The notes under the pieces: generated by a model | Seen by the model: the letters and a program-made list of their open reading frames with translations, nothing else | What the model was told of the DNA's origin: nothing | Database searches by the model: none | From: Phaseolus vulgaris | Lineage: Eukaryota; Streptophyta; Magnoliopsida; Fabales; Fabaceae | DNA: 64,000 nucleotides | Direction: 5' to 3' | Assembly: GCF_000499845.2 (NCBI RefSeq) | Contig: NC_023754.2 | Coordinates: 12,998,037-13,062,036 of the forward strand | Shown: in pieces, positions 48,776 to 60,531 of the stretch | Numbering within the stretch: position 1 is the stretch's first letter | Layout: every line of letters starts with the position of its first letter | Translations under genes and position numbers: made by a program

Positions 48776-49929
48776 CGATCATGTTTGATGAATTAGAGAC
48801 ATATTTAATTTTATCATCTTAAACCCTATTTTTTTTATTTGGTTTGAGTTATGAATATGCCTCTTTACAGTCAACATTCAATATTAAGGGTCTTCTCATT
48901 GGGTGACTATGGATCCATTTTTTGTTTTATATGTAAAATGTAATTCCTCATATTCTTTTATTGGTTTATTATTATTTTTTTCTTCAGTGGATGGATCCAA
49001 CCATTGTATTTTGATGGCTGTGTATATATTGATAAAATCAATTCATAACACTCTTTGTGGACTATTGTTTCGGTGGATCCAGTGGACTATTGATTATGCT
49101 ATAGCTTTTGTTTTATGTGGAATGCGCTTTAAACAAATTATGCAATTTTTTTTTCCGAAATCGTGCGTTGTGTGCATTTATTTTGATTGATATTTTTTTT
49201 TTTTAATTCAACCTACATGTCAAAAGATATATATGGCATAAGCGGTTCTTTGATAAATTTTATTAAAGCCTAACAATTCTCTATTGTTGTTATTGTGATT
49301 ATTTAAATTATTTGGCCATCACTAATGAAATTTGATCATTTTTTGTGATATGGACTTTGGATCCATCAAATCATTGTTAATTTGTTAGTGTTATAAATAA
49401 ATACAGGTGAAACTTTGTCGTGATTGTCATACAGTTTATTAAGCAGAAGAATCCCATTAGTTTAATTCTCATATGGTTTACTTTTAATTTTACGGTTTTA
49501 TTTTTTATAATTAAATATTGGTAAGTCTGTAATTAAAACAATTTAATTGAATCAATATGTCTCCAAAGTGTCCTCTTTTGTGGATATTATTTTGTTTTGA
49601 ATTATAGATGTTTTCGTACATGTAATTTTGTAATTATTTATCGGCCCAAAGGAAGGTGAATTTTAATGAAATTACGTGAACGATTGTTGTGATAGAATGA
49701 GTGATGACTATTTGGTTTACATGTGAATTTTAAATCGGCCCAAAGGAAGATTTATTATTTAACATGTTATTGTTGCCATCATTTGATTACAACACCAAGA
49801 TTTCATTTACAAATTAATATTTTGTCCAAAGATAAAATGTTATTGGAGTGCCCGATATCTTGGGATGGGGTTACCTTTATTTAATTTTATGATTTTCTAA
49901 ACTTATGTAAGATTTATTGAATTTTCTTT

Positions 49930-50714
49930 TGTTCTAAATTTAGTTTCTATTGCTACTGCTCCGTATTTTTCTGCTCAAGCCAATAATATCTCTATGCCTA
50001 GCGGGACAAACTTTAAATTTTGGAAAGAAACCGTGGAAATTGTTCTCGGCTGTATGGATTTGGATTTGGCACTTAGGGTGGAACAACCCACTCCTACTTC
50101 GGATAACCCAAATGAGGTTAAAATTGAGAAGTGGGATCGCTCTAACCGAATGTGTCTGATGATCATGAAGTGTTCCATTCCGGGAGCGTTTTGGGGCTCT
50201 ATTTATGAGAGTGGGGATGCCAAAAAGTTCCTTGAAGGAATTGAACAGTACTTTACGAAGAATGAAAAATTGGAAGCGAGTAACCTTTTGGGTAAGCTCG
50301 TCTCCATGAAGTATCAGGGCAAAAGGAAACATAAGAGAGTACATCATGGAGATGTCTAATCTCGCATCAAAGCTCAAGTAACTTAAGTTAGAGTTGTCTG
50401 AGGACTTGCTTGTGCACTTGGTTTTGATCTCTCTGCCTACACACTTTGGTCAATTTAAGGTGAGTTATAACACTCAAAAGGATAAATGGTCCTTAAATGA
50501 GCTTATTTCTCATTGCATGCAAGAGGAAGAGAGACATCAATGAGATAAGGCTGATAATGCTCATTTGGCTTTGACCTCGAAGAATAAGATGAAAAGGAGA
50601 GCTAAGGATACTGCGGAGGGAACTTCTCAAAAGAAGAAAACAAAGATGCAGAATGGTGAATTCATTTGCCATTTCTGTAAGAAGCTGGGACACATGAAGA
50701 GGCAGTGTCCTAAA
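49930..50714 (+). pseudogene. Element B gag
   Basis: Reads FSAQANNISMPSGTNFKFWK, then LDLALRVEQPTPTSDNPNEV and the UBN2-type gag region up to a frameshift at about 50325. A later frame holds KNKMKRRAKDTAEG and the zinc knuckle CHFCKKLGHMKRQC (50667-50708). Coding homology stops at CCTAAA, where foreign copia sequence begins. The 1.17 kb between the primer-binding site and gag is leader sequence with repeated GGATCCA and ATCGGCCCAAAGGAAG phrases. Confidence 0.8.
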
Positions 50715-53305
50715 ATTGTTTGTATTGCTGGACTACTCTATTATCATTATGATTTCTGCTTTGTACAACCCTTCTCATTGTCTATTTGTAGATCAAATAG
50801 GGGGAGCTGTTTATGCTTGATTTGGTTGTATAAGATAGCTTTAAAACTGATGCATTATGTTGTTGCTTCTCTGCACTTGAAAGCACTTGATTACTTCAAA
50901 TTTTTTTTTTCTGGTTTTTCTGCTAATGTTGTATATGCAGAAAACTGGTTTGTGTGTGTCTTGTTATCTTGTTGCTATACTTGCTTTGTATATGCATCAA
51001 TTCTGTGTTACAGGACCCTTCAAGTACAAGTGCTATGATGAAGAATGATCAAAGTGATGCTTCTAGTTCAAGAGCATACACCTTACTCAAATTCTTGACA
51101 AGTCAAAAATTCATGACCTATGTAAAGTAAGTTATATATGTTCATCCTATGCTTTTGGCTTCATAAGACCAAATGACATTCTAAAATGCTTGAGGTAATG
51201 CAAAGGTATCAATGTATTTCATTATGCATTTCCCATCACTTTGAAAGATGATTTGCTTTGAAAAATAACATTTTCTTGCTGTCTCAGAAAAACAACCGAT
51301 TGTTTTCACGAAACAACCGATTGTTTTACCTCTGGAACATATGAATAAAGCTATCATGATTTCTTATGCATGATTACAACTATTTCTTTTCTTTCATAAC
51401 CCATTATGAGTCAAATATGCATTCTTTGTGCCTCTGAATTAGATCATAAAGAGATATATTCTTTGTTTTCCTTGAAATTCAAAGCTTTTTATGAATGGTA
51501 ACCACATTGGTGGTCATGGGGTTGATGAATATTTGTGAATGTAATCTTTGGAACATCTGGAAGGTTTGCTCTTAACAGAAGAAAGAATATTTCTACCAAA
51601 TCCGCCTCTTGAGCAATCATTTGACCAACTGGTATTGCTGGATGAAGAAAAGATAGGTGGAGAAATTGTGGTCTCCTTGCTGAAATTTCTGGGGTTTATG
51701 GTACATTGATTTTGCTGCTGTCATAGCTCTGATACACCATAGATTTTGCTGCAATTCTGATATGGTATCAAAGATTTGTTGCTGCAACGGTGGTGCTACA
51801 ACACACAGGTTTTCTGGTTTATTATGTTGCTGCTATATGCTGGTTTTCAATGCTGGAAATTCTGTTGTTTGTATCCCTTCTTTCATTCTATTTGAGAAGA
51901 CAAATAGGGGGAGAATGGTGTGGTTTTATGTGTTGTGGTGCTGCTGATACACTCTGGTGTTATCTGGTTTTATCATGGTTTAAATTCTGCTGCTGCCATG
52001 TTATTATTCACCATAGTTCTACTACACACAAGTCTCATTTTGGCACTGGTTTTTATGGTTATTTGACTGGTTTTTCTGCTTAAAGGCTTATGCAGAAAAC
52101 TGGTTTTGTGTGCCTTGGTATTCTGCTGGTATACCTGCTTTGTATATGCACAAATTCTGTTTTGCAGGACCTTTCAAGTTCAAAAACTACAACACAAACA
52201 AACCAGGGATTTGTCTTCATCAAATAGGGGGAGATTGTTGAACAAGATGCTTTGATGTCTCCAAATCCAAGAGGAAAGGTTGAAGACCTTGCTGCTGGGT
52301 GTGTGTGTGTTGTCTAGTTGTTTGAAACTTGTTAATTCACTTCTTAAGTTGATCCAAGTTCATTTGAATCTTTAACCTTTTGAAAAGATGTGTTTTCTAA
52401 AAAGCTGTAAAAAATTCAACAGGTTGTTTTACCTAACAACAGGTTGTTTTACCTTAGCTATTTTTGAAAAACTTGGTTGACTTTGCTGTCAAACCAAAAC
52501 AATCGATTGTTTCGACAAAACAACCGATTGTTTTCCTGAAAACCTTAACAGAATTCTGTTAAGCGATTTTAATATGTTTTAAATGATCATAACTAACTTG
52601 GCTCCTTTATTAAATGCTTTTGACCACTTCGTGGGTCTATATAAAGGTGGTTTTACGCTCCTAATCTTGGAATAACAGAAAGATTTTATCAAAACAGTTT
52701 TTCCAAGATTTGAAAGAGCTTTGGATCATTCTTAAGTGTGTGGAATAGGATTGGGTTGTAATTCTGATCTTTAAGCTTTGTAATACCCAGGTGTATTCTA
52801 TTCCCTTCTTCCTTGATTACTGTATTTTTGTAGTGGTGTTGCTAAGGAGTGTTGTGTGTTCTTGAGGGGTTCAAGATCAACACTCTTGGTGTGGTTTGCC
52901 AAAGGTAGTGTGTTTCTTGAGGGTTTCAAGGTCACTACTTTGGTGTGTTGGTGTTTGTAATCTGGTTTTGATTGCATAGTGGAATACCCAGTGGTTTCTG
53001 GGGACGGGATGTAGCTCTTGGTGTAAGAGTGAACCAGTATAAATTGCTTGTGTGCTTATCTCTTACCCTTAACTCTTTAAATTCTGTTTTTAAGTTGTTT
53101 TTATAAACTGCTGATTAAAACAACCGATTGTTTCGAAGAAACAACCGATTGTTTTTCTGATATCATCTTGAAACATTTTTGGTTATTTGTTTCTTTGATT
53201 TCTTTCTCTGTAATTCAGCATTGATTTTCATTATACCTTCAAAGTTTGCGAAAATCCCTCTTAAACAATTCACCCCCTTTTCGTTTAAGGCCATATATTC
53301 TAACA
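50715..53305 (+). mobile_element. Copia fragment nested in element B (element C: 3' untranslated part and LTR)
   Basis: The stretch holds no pol. Its last 1070 bp (52236-53305) form an LTR that starts TGTTGAACAAGATGC and ends ATATATTCTAACA, and is related to the LTRs of element E and the antisense element. Upstream is 3' untranslated sequence with three AAATAGGGGGAG tracts (50796, 51901, 52223). It also has a duplicated block, TATGCAGAAAACTGGTTT followed by GCTTTGTATATGCA and GCAGGACC-like ends, at about 50935 and 52088. The left junction with element B is at about 50714. Confidence 0.75.
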
Positions 53306-53307
53306 AT

Positions 53308-55204
53308 GGTTAGGAGTATGATTGCTCATTCTTCTTTACCATAATCACTTTGGGGAGAAGCATTAAAGGCCACAGTTTATATCCTTAACAGAGTACCAAG
53401 TAAGGCAGTTGCCAAAATCCCTTATGAGTTGTGGACAGGCAAGAAACCTAGCATTAGGCACTTGCACATTTGGGGTTGTCCTGCTGAAGCGCGACCTTAT
53501 AAGCCGCACGAAGCAAAACTAGACTTAAGAACAGTTAACTGTTATTTTGTTGGGTACGCTGAATGCTCTCGAGGCTACAAGTTTTTTGATCCCACATCAA
53601 GATCTATTTTTGAAACGGGAAATGCGAGATTTCTTGAGGAAATTGAGTTTGGGAGGGAAGAAGATTTAAGGAATGTCGGTTTTGAGGAAGAGTTTGTTGT
53701 TGAAAATGACAAGGTCATTGTACCATTTGTTATTCATGACACAACACCAGAACTCAACAACGATGTTCAGGCTCCTATCCCTGACATTGTTGTACAACAA
53801 AATGACAATGAAGTTCTTCCTCACGCACCACCTAATGATCAAACTCAACAACCTCAAGAATTTCCATTAAGAAGATCCATTAGAGAAAGAACAATGCGAT
53901 TTCGGATGATTACATCGTATTTCTGCAAGAACATGAGGATGCAATTGGTTTAACAGAGGAAAATCCTATCAACTTCTATCAAGCCATGCGTAGTTTAGAC
54001 GCTTCTAAATGGATCGATGCCATGAATGAAGAGATGAAGTCTATGAATGACAACGACGTTTGGGATCTCGTTGAATTGCCTAAAGGCTCGAAACCCATTA
54101 GCTGCAAATGGATATTTAAAACCAAGAGGGTTTCATCAAGTCATTACCACAAATGTTGTTGATGATTGTGTGTACCACAAGTTTAGTGGGAGTAAAAATA
54201 TCTTTCTGGTGTTATATGTCGATGATATTCTACTTGCTAGTAGTGATGTAGGATTATTGCATGAAACCAAGAAATTTCTGACGAAGAATTTCGAAATGAA
54301 AGATCTTGGTAATGCATCTTTTGTATTAGGGATTCAAATACTTAGAGATCGCCCTCGAGGTATTCTTGGATTGTCACAAAAGACCTATATCGATAAAATT
54401 CTGAGTAGATTCGACATGAAAGATAGTAAGCCAAGAGATATACTTGTAGCCAAAGGAGACAAATTTAGTCTCAAACAATGCCCTAAAAATGATCTTGAAA
54501 GAAAAGAAATGCAGAAGATTCCTTATGCATCTGTTATAGGGAGTCTAATGTATGCACAAGTTTGTATTCGTCCCGATATAGCATTCATTGTGGGAGTATT
54601 GGGTAGATACTTAAGTAATCCGGGATTACAACATTGGACAACAGCCAAATGCGTGTTGCGTTATTTGAAGAAAACAGAAGACTACGTGCTCACTTATCGG
54701 AGGTCAGAGAATTTGGAGATCATTGGGTACTCTAACTCTGATTTTGCGGGATGTCAAGATAGCAAGCACTCCACATCTGGTTATGTCTACATATTAGCTG
54801 GAGGAGCCATATCGTGGAAGTCTGTAAAACAGACTCTTATAGCTTCTTCAACTATGGCAGCGGAGTTTGTAGCTTGTCATGAGGCATCCAACCACGGTCT
54901 GTGGCTTCAGAATTTTGTTACGAGATTACGAGTTGTAGACGGAATCGAAAGACCGCTAAAGATTTATTGTGACAACAACTTTGCAGTCCTTTATTCCAAC
55001 AACAATAGAAGCTCAACGAAGTCAAAGTTTATTGACATTAAGTTTCTAGTTGTGAAAGAAAGAGTTCAAAATAGACAAATTTGTATAGAACATATAGGAA
55101 CAAAATCTATGCTAGCTGATCCATTAACCAAGGGATTGATACCTAAGGTCTTTCATGAGCACACTGCACTTATGGGTGTTATTCAAGATGATACCTTGGT
55201 TTAG
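53308..55204 (+). pseudogene. Element B integrase end, RT and RNase H
   Basis: A first frame (53429-53953, with traces from 53308) contains LWTGKKPSIRHLHIWGCPAE, the end of integrase and the spacer, finishing near a frameshift. The second frame (54047-55204) begins in RT, jumps by deletion to GFHQVITTNVVDDCVYHKF and keeps the active site LYVDDILLASSD. RNase H follows with GYSNSDFAGCQDSKHSTSG and LIASSTMAAEFVACHEA, ending MLADPLTKGLIP. Tnt1-like family by these motifs. The protease and integrase catalytic parts are missing. Confidence 0.85.
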
Positions 55205-55652
55205 TGGGAGTGTTCTTGTTCTATGTTTTGTTTTGGATATTCTATTGCTTATTATGTTTCTGTAGAATAAAGTTGATGGTTTATATGTCTATGATTGAAT
55301 TCACTATGTTCTTTATTAAATAATTTTAATTGTGTATAAAGATTTTGGAATGATCTCACTAAAGAATAAAGTAGCATCAGTTGGAAATTGCCATTACTTT
55401 GAGATAACACTTTACGAAATTTCCATTCTACTCATCCACATTAGATTTATGTCGTTTGGTATATTGATATGTGGTGATTGTCGTGGTCTTGTCACAAATT
55501 AATTGTGATAAATATCGCGGTAATTCCCTTATCTTTGTATTTGATGGACCAGATTGTTCATAAGGAAAATTAAAATAAATAGGATACAGATGAGCGCCTA
55601 AAGAATTGTGATATAATTGTGTTCAAGGTAATATATAACCCAAGTGAGAGAT

Positions 55653-56122
55653 TGTAAGGAAATAACGGATTGATTTCCTATTAATGGGTTATAATATACA
55701 ATTATATTTCCTATTTACCTTAATAATGTGGATATGGATTAAATGAGTAGATACCAATATTGCCTAATTAAGGGGATTATGGGAATCTTAATTAGCAATA
55801 TAAATATAGGCTATTGGTTATGGTCCCCAACACACAAAACAAAAACACACCTTCTTCTCCCCATTAAGAAGAGAGACTAAGGTCCCATAGAGGAATTAGG
55901 TTATTTGGTTGAGGAAGACCACAAACCTCCTGTTTTTTATTACCGTAGAGATTCTGCAACAATCGACGATCATCGCTATGAATTCAGGTATTTTAATTCA
56001 TATTTTTGTAAACTGGCATGAAAGATCATGACTATTTTTGGATTATTTTTGGATGACTATTTTTGGATTATAAAATTAGAAATTCTAGCTATTTTTGGAT
56101 TATAGAATTAGAAATTCTAATA
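55653..56122 (+). repeat. 3' LTR of element B (expanded)
   Basis: Matches the 5' LTR from TGTAAGGAAATAACGG to GGCATGAAAG. It then carries an extra 75-80 bp in which GACTATTTTTGGATTAT repeats three to four times before AGAAATTCTAATA. The end position is approximate. Confidence 0.8.
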
Positions 56123-56305
56123 AGTAATAACCATTTCACTCTTCTCTTCTCCCTGCTTGATGAGCACCACAGATACCTTCACGAATTTCAACGTATGTAA
56201 CACAAGCTTCAGATTCTCCCAAACATTTTAACAAAGTTCCATCAACACTTGTCTTGTACAAATGATCACTACATTATCTTTCTATCATTCATCATGATAC
56301 GATTT
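55939..56305. repeat. Long direct repeat flanking gypsy G, left copy
   Basis: 367 bp from ATTACCGTAGAGATTC to GATACGATTT, repeated at 61570-61950. It includes the end of the copia B 3' LTR and about 180 bp of gypsy H integrase (minus strand: TSVDGTLLKCLGESEACV, VEIREGICGAHQAG). It ends exactly where gypsy G begins. Confidence 0.9.
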
Positions 56306-56483
56306 TGTTAGGCTTTTGCTACTGCTATTCTAAAACTAGGGTTACCAAAAACTTCTCTGCCTTCTTTTCGTATTGCTTAGTCCCCTATAAGGGTAAAAAA
56401 GCCCCATGGGCCTTACAAAAACCTTTCAATAATAAAAACATAATAATAATAAAATGGCAGACATTTACTAAGAACACATGAGT

Positions 56484-57293
56484 CTATCCTATTATAAAGT
56501 CCTTCATCCAATTGGGCTGTCTTTTTGGTCTTGTGCTTGTGTATGGGCCCAGTCTAACATTACTATCCGCCCCACTAGACACTTTGTCCTCAAAGTTGGA
56601 TCTTGGAATTAGTTGGGTCGTTGGACGGTTATTGGGCTGTTGTGGATTCTCGTGAGTTTGGATATGGGGTGGGGTGTATGCAATCTGGCACGGGGGTGCA
56701 GGAATTGGATGGGCCATTAAGGGTGAGTTGGGTTGGGTATTGGTTGTTGGGTCATTAGGGTTTGTAGGGAGTGGTGCTGGGGTTTTAGGGTTTGGAGGGG
56801 GTGGCGTCGTTTGAGGTGCTTCAGAATTAGGGTTTGTATTGCGTGGAGTGCTAGCGTTGGGCTCAAGGCGTGGGGAAGCTGCACCAGCAGTGAGTGGGAC
56901 GCGCGACTCGAGGCTTGGGGAAGCTACACCATCAGTGAGTTGGACACGCGACACACTCTTGTTGGCTCCCTCAAGAAGCGCGTTCAGGCCATTAATGGGC
57001 GTGGGAAGGGTTTGTTGGTGCGCGTGGGGCTCGAGGCGTGGGGAAACCGCGTCATTAGTGAGTGGGACACGTGGCGCTCTGTTGTTGATTCTATCAGAAC
57101 GCGTGTTGAGGTGATTATGAGGTGTGGAGATGGCTTGCTGGTGGGGCGCGTGAGCGTGAGGCTCGATGCCAGCTAAGTCGGTGTGATTTGTGAGTATAAC
57201 ACATGGCGTGTTGTCATTGGTTTCCTGGTACGGTGAGTTCAGAGCGTTCTGATTTGGGTTGGGAGATGAGTTAAGTGGTGTTGGAAGTGCCAA
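56484..57293 (-). CDS. Proline/threonine-rich C-terminal extension frame of gypsy G
   Basis: A 269-residue frame after the integrase, shifted relative to it and overlapping its end by 55 bases. It is rich in P, N and T and carries four to five copies of a unit like RVPLTNDAVSPRLEPHA. It ends with RPKRQPNWMKDFIIG, a basic end seen at the end of some gypsy polyproteins. It is remarkably free of stops given the damage in the rest of G. It may be part of pol after a frameshift, not a separate gene. No function is assigned. Confidence 0.55.
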   Translation of the reverse strand: MALPTPLNSSPNPNQNALNSPYQETNDNTPCVILTNHTDLAGIEPHAHAPHQQAISTPHNHLNTRSDRINNRAPRVPLTNDAVSPRLEPHAHQQTLPTPINGLNALLEGANKSVSRVQLTDGVASPSLESRVPLTAGAASPRLEPNASTPRNTNPNSEAPQTTPPPPNPKTPAPLPTNPNDPTTNTQPNSPLMAHPIPAPPCQIAYTPPHIQTHENPQQPNNRPTTQLIPRSNFEDKVSSGADSNVRLGPYTSTRPKRQPNWMKDFIIG

Positions 57294-58614
57294 GTTCTTG
57301 GATTTGGTAGACAGACCCTGGTGTTCTCCCGCAGGTCCTTTGAAAGGTCTGAGCAGCGAAACGTGAAAAACTGGGTGGACTCGCGCCGACGGTGTGTGCC
57401 AAACTCATATGCGACGACATCGATGCTTTGTAGGACCTGGTATGGGCCTGAAAAACGCGGGCCAAGCTTTTGGTGTGTTCGCCGTTCTAATGAGTGTTGC
57501 CGGTAGGGTTGGAGTCGTACCCACACCCATTCTCCTGGTTCGAAACTACGGTCTGTGCGGTGGCAATTAGGTTGGTCACACATGCGCTGGCGTGTGCGAC
57601 GCAAGTGCTCCCTGAGGTCGTGGAGGATGACGGTGTGTGCCGACAATGTCTCGTGGATGGAGGTTCTAGCGTTTGGGACGCTTAAGAAGTCAACTACTGT
57701 GGGTGGTTGTCGACCGTACAACGCATGGAACGGGGAGGTTCCAATAGTCGAATGGTACGTTGTATTATGCCAAAGTTCTGCCAAGTGAAGATATTTGTAC
57801 CACTTGTTTGGTTGGTTTCCCACAAAACATCTCAGGTAGGCCTCTAAGCCGCGGTTCAGTACCTCTGTTTGACCGTCCGTTTGGGATGGTATGACGAGCT
57901 AAATTTTAACGTTGTTCCTTGTCCTTTGAACAGGTGCTGCTAGAAAGTGCTAACAAACAAGGGGTCGCGATCCGAGACGATGGTTTTTGGTAGTCCGTAG
58001 AGGCGACAAATTTCTACTGAGAAACGCTTGGCTAGTTGCTGGGCCGTGAAGTGTGTGGGCAGAGCGATGAAGTGCACATATTTTGTGAGTCTGTCGCATA
58101 ATACCCAAATGACCGAGTGTCCGGATGAGACTGGAAGGTGAGTAATAAAATCCATTGATATGTCCTCCCATTCTTGTTTTGGAATTGGTAATGGTTGCAG
58201 TAAACCCTGAGTTTTGGTTGGCATATACTTATTTTTTTTTGCATGTGGAGCATTGTTGGACAAAACGATGGACGTCTCTGGTCCATTTCGGCCAATAGAA
58301 TGAAGCGGCTATGCGCTTGAGAGTTGGTTTGATGCTGGAATGGCCACCATACCGGGAAGCATGGAACTCTGTCATAATGCGCTGGCGGAAATTAGATGAT
58401 GCTGGCACGAATATCTGATGAAAAAAAAGTAAACCGTGGCTAGTGGAGAACAAGCTTGGCTGTTGTTGACTGCTTGTGCACGCATGGAGCACTCCCTGGC
58501 CTTCTGTGGTGGCAAAAAAATTTGGAGTTCTTGAATAAGCTGCGGGATTGGGGATGACACTGCAAGCAGTATGGTAGAGGAATCATGACCTTGCCTTGAA
58601 ATAGCATCAACCAC
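57239..58614 (-). pseudogene. Gypsy G integrase
   Basis: Zinc-binding region HASRYGGHSSIKPTLKRI with FYWPKWTRDVHRFVQQC (58380-58250), then core blocks WEDISMDFITHLP, VLCDRLTKYVHFIAL and GLPKTIVSDRDPLFVS. A frameshift follows (57940-57830), then NQPNKWYKYLHLAELWHNT and the GPY/F-type end KLGPRFSGPYQVLQSI. I see no clear chromodomain. Confidence 0.8.
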
Positions 58615-58632
58615 GGCATTTTCCTTCCCAGG

Positions 58633-60111
58633 TCAATAAATAATTTGAAAATCATATCCCTGCAATTTAGCAGTCCATTTCTGTTGTTCTGGGGTCTGAA
58701 TGGTTTGGGAGAGGAGGGTGTTTAGGCTCTTTTGATCTGTTATGATTCTGAAATGTTGTCCTATGAGGTATTGACGCCATTTTTTTACTGACTCGGTTAT
58801 GGCATACATCTCTCGAACATATACGGAGGAAGCTTGGAGCTTGGGATTCATCTTTTTGTTGAAAAAGGCTAGTGGTTGCCCGGATTGGCTGAGGACGACT
58901 CCTATGGCCACTGCGGAGGCATTTGTTTCGACCACAAAGGGCAGCTTAAAATCTGGAAGGTGCAGTGTAGGCATTGTCTTCATGTGTAATTTTAATTTTT
59001 CGAATGCTTGCTGCGCGAGCTCAGTCCATGTAAATTTGTGGTATTGTAATAAGTCAGTGAGAGGAGCGGCGAGAGTGGCGTAGTGCTTTATGAATTTCCT
59101 GTAAAATCCGGTGAGGTCGAGGAAACCCCGTAATTCCATGAGTGATCGTGGCTGAGGCCAGTCGTGTATGGCTTTGACTTTCTCTGGGTCTGGTTGGACT
59201 CCCTGTGCAGAAATAATGTGACCCAAGTAACTAACTTCCGCGGTTGCGAAACTGCACTTTGAAAGCTTGGCAAAAAATTGCTGAGTGTGTAGCACTTCCA
59301 ATATAGTTTGTAGGTGAGCAATATGATCCTGCAAACTTGGACTATAAATCAAAATATCATAAAAAAAAACTAAGACAAACCGGTGGAGGTATGGTCTGAG
59401 AAGATCATTCATGGCTGCCTGAAAAGTAGAAGGAGCGTTAGTTAAACCAAATGGCATCACTAAGAATTCATAGTGGCCATCTATAGTGCGGAACGCTGTT
59501 TTGTGAGTGTCTTCTGGGAGAACCAGTATTTGGCGGTACCCTAAGTGTAGGTCTATTTTAGTAAAAACAGTAGCTGAGCCTAACTCATCGAGCAGTTCAT
59601 CAATGGTGGGAATGGGGAAGTGTTCACGAATGGTGGCTGCATTTAAGGCTCCGTAATCCACACAGAAACGCCATGTTCCATCTTTTTTTTTTATTAAGAG
59701 CACTGGTGAAGAGAATGGGCTTGTACTAGGTTGAATAATGCCCTCTTGCAGCATTTCTGAGATCAGTGTTGTAATAACTTCCTTGTGGTGATGTGGGTAG
59801 CGGTACGATTTCACTTTGATTGGTGGGGTATGAGGTAATAGGGGAATATGGTGGTCATGTGGTCTCTGTGGAGGTAACCCTCTTGGTTTTTGAAAAATAC
59901 CTTGGTACTCCTGAAGAAGGGATTTGATGGGTGAGGGTAGGTGAGATAACGGGGATGCGGGATTATCAATGGTAGTGGCTAAGGTTGTATGGGAGTGGTG
60001 TTGGGTGTCCACCGATAGAAGGTGTAAAGAGGCAATAGAGTTATTGGATAGATAGTGGCAAAATTGGTGATAAGTGGTAGCTAATGGGTTGGATGAGTGG
60101 GCGACTTGCAA
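58633..60111 (-). pseudogene. Gypsy G reverse transcriptase and RNase H
   Basis: A 492-residue frame with typical gypsy RT blocks: SSPVLLIKKKDGTWRFCVDY, FTKIDLHLGYRQILV, FGLTNAPSTFQAAMND and YLGHIISAQGVQPDPEKV. The active-site box reads FVLVFFYDILIYS, with Y in place of the first aspartate. The RNase H start reads VVETNASAVAIG, with N in place of the usual D. The frame is long but the enzyme should be inactive. Confidence 0.88.
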
Positions 60112-60129
60112 CGTAATATGTTGGTTGTT

Positions 60130-60531
60130 GTAGGTAAATTGTATGCTGGGGATTGAGAAATCTGCTTAGATGGACCCTAACATGCTCAACCATTCCACGC
60201 CCAAAACAACATCCGCACCTTCAATCGGAAGAAGGTAAAAGGGAATAGTGAAGGTAGAGTTTTGGAGAGATATGTCCACCAATGGTCAAATACCCTGGCA
60301 CTTAATGAACGCCCCATTTCCAACCATTACCGAGAGGGGTGGGCTAGGGGATATGGCTAGGTTTAAGTGGTGGGCAATACGTGGTTGAAGAATGTTGTGG
60401 GAGCTTCCCGAGTCAATGAGGACGGTAACAGGGAGGTGATGAATTAGACCTGTGAATTTGAGGGTTTTTGGGGAAATAGTACCAGATAGGGCTTGAGGTG
60501 AAAGGTGGAAGTGAATAGTGTTGGTGTGGTC
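60130..60531 (-). pseudogene. Gypsy G protease region
   Basis: Between gag and RT the minus strand contains protease-type readings (DSGSSHN around 60412-60392) with several stops; the sequence is continuous with the RT frame downstream. No intact frame. Confidence 0.6.

Larger units (their letters stand above)
48376..56122 (+). mobile_element. Tnt1-like Ty1/copia retrotransposon (element B), interrupted
   Basis: LTRs at 48376-48761 and 55653 to about 56122 enclose broken gag and pol. The primer-binding site TGGTATCAGAGC (48764-48775) is a perfect match to the usual initiator-Met tRNA site. Gag begins near 49930, gag zinc knuckle at 50668, integrase end and RT from 53308 to 55204. A fragment of another copia element (50715-53305) replaces the protease and most of the integrase. 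RT has lost its central part between KWIFKTK and GFHQVITTNVVDD. It was inserted into the integrase of gypsy element H. The target duplication is unclear (ATAAT on the left). Confidence 0.85.

Noticed and set aside
49950..50377. Minus-strand frame of 145 codons opposite copia B gag
   Set aside because: The plus strand carries a recognisable gag; the antisense frame has no family features.
36781..53155. CRISPR-like array made of the repeated AACAACCGATTG motif
   Set aside because: Spacing and flanks are irregular, there are no uniform spacers, and the setting is plant retrotransposon DNA.
56733..57176. Plus-strand frames rich in W, R and G opposite the gypsy G extension
   Set aside because: Composition is the mirror of the proline-rich minus-strand frame and shows no domain.
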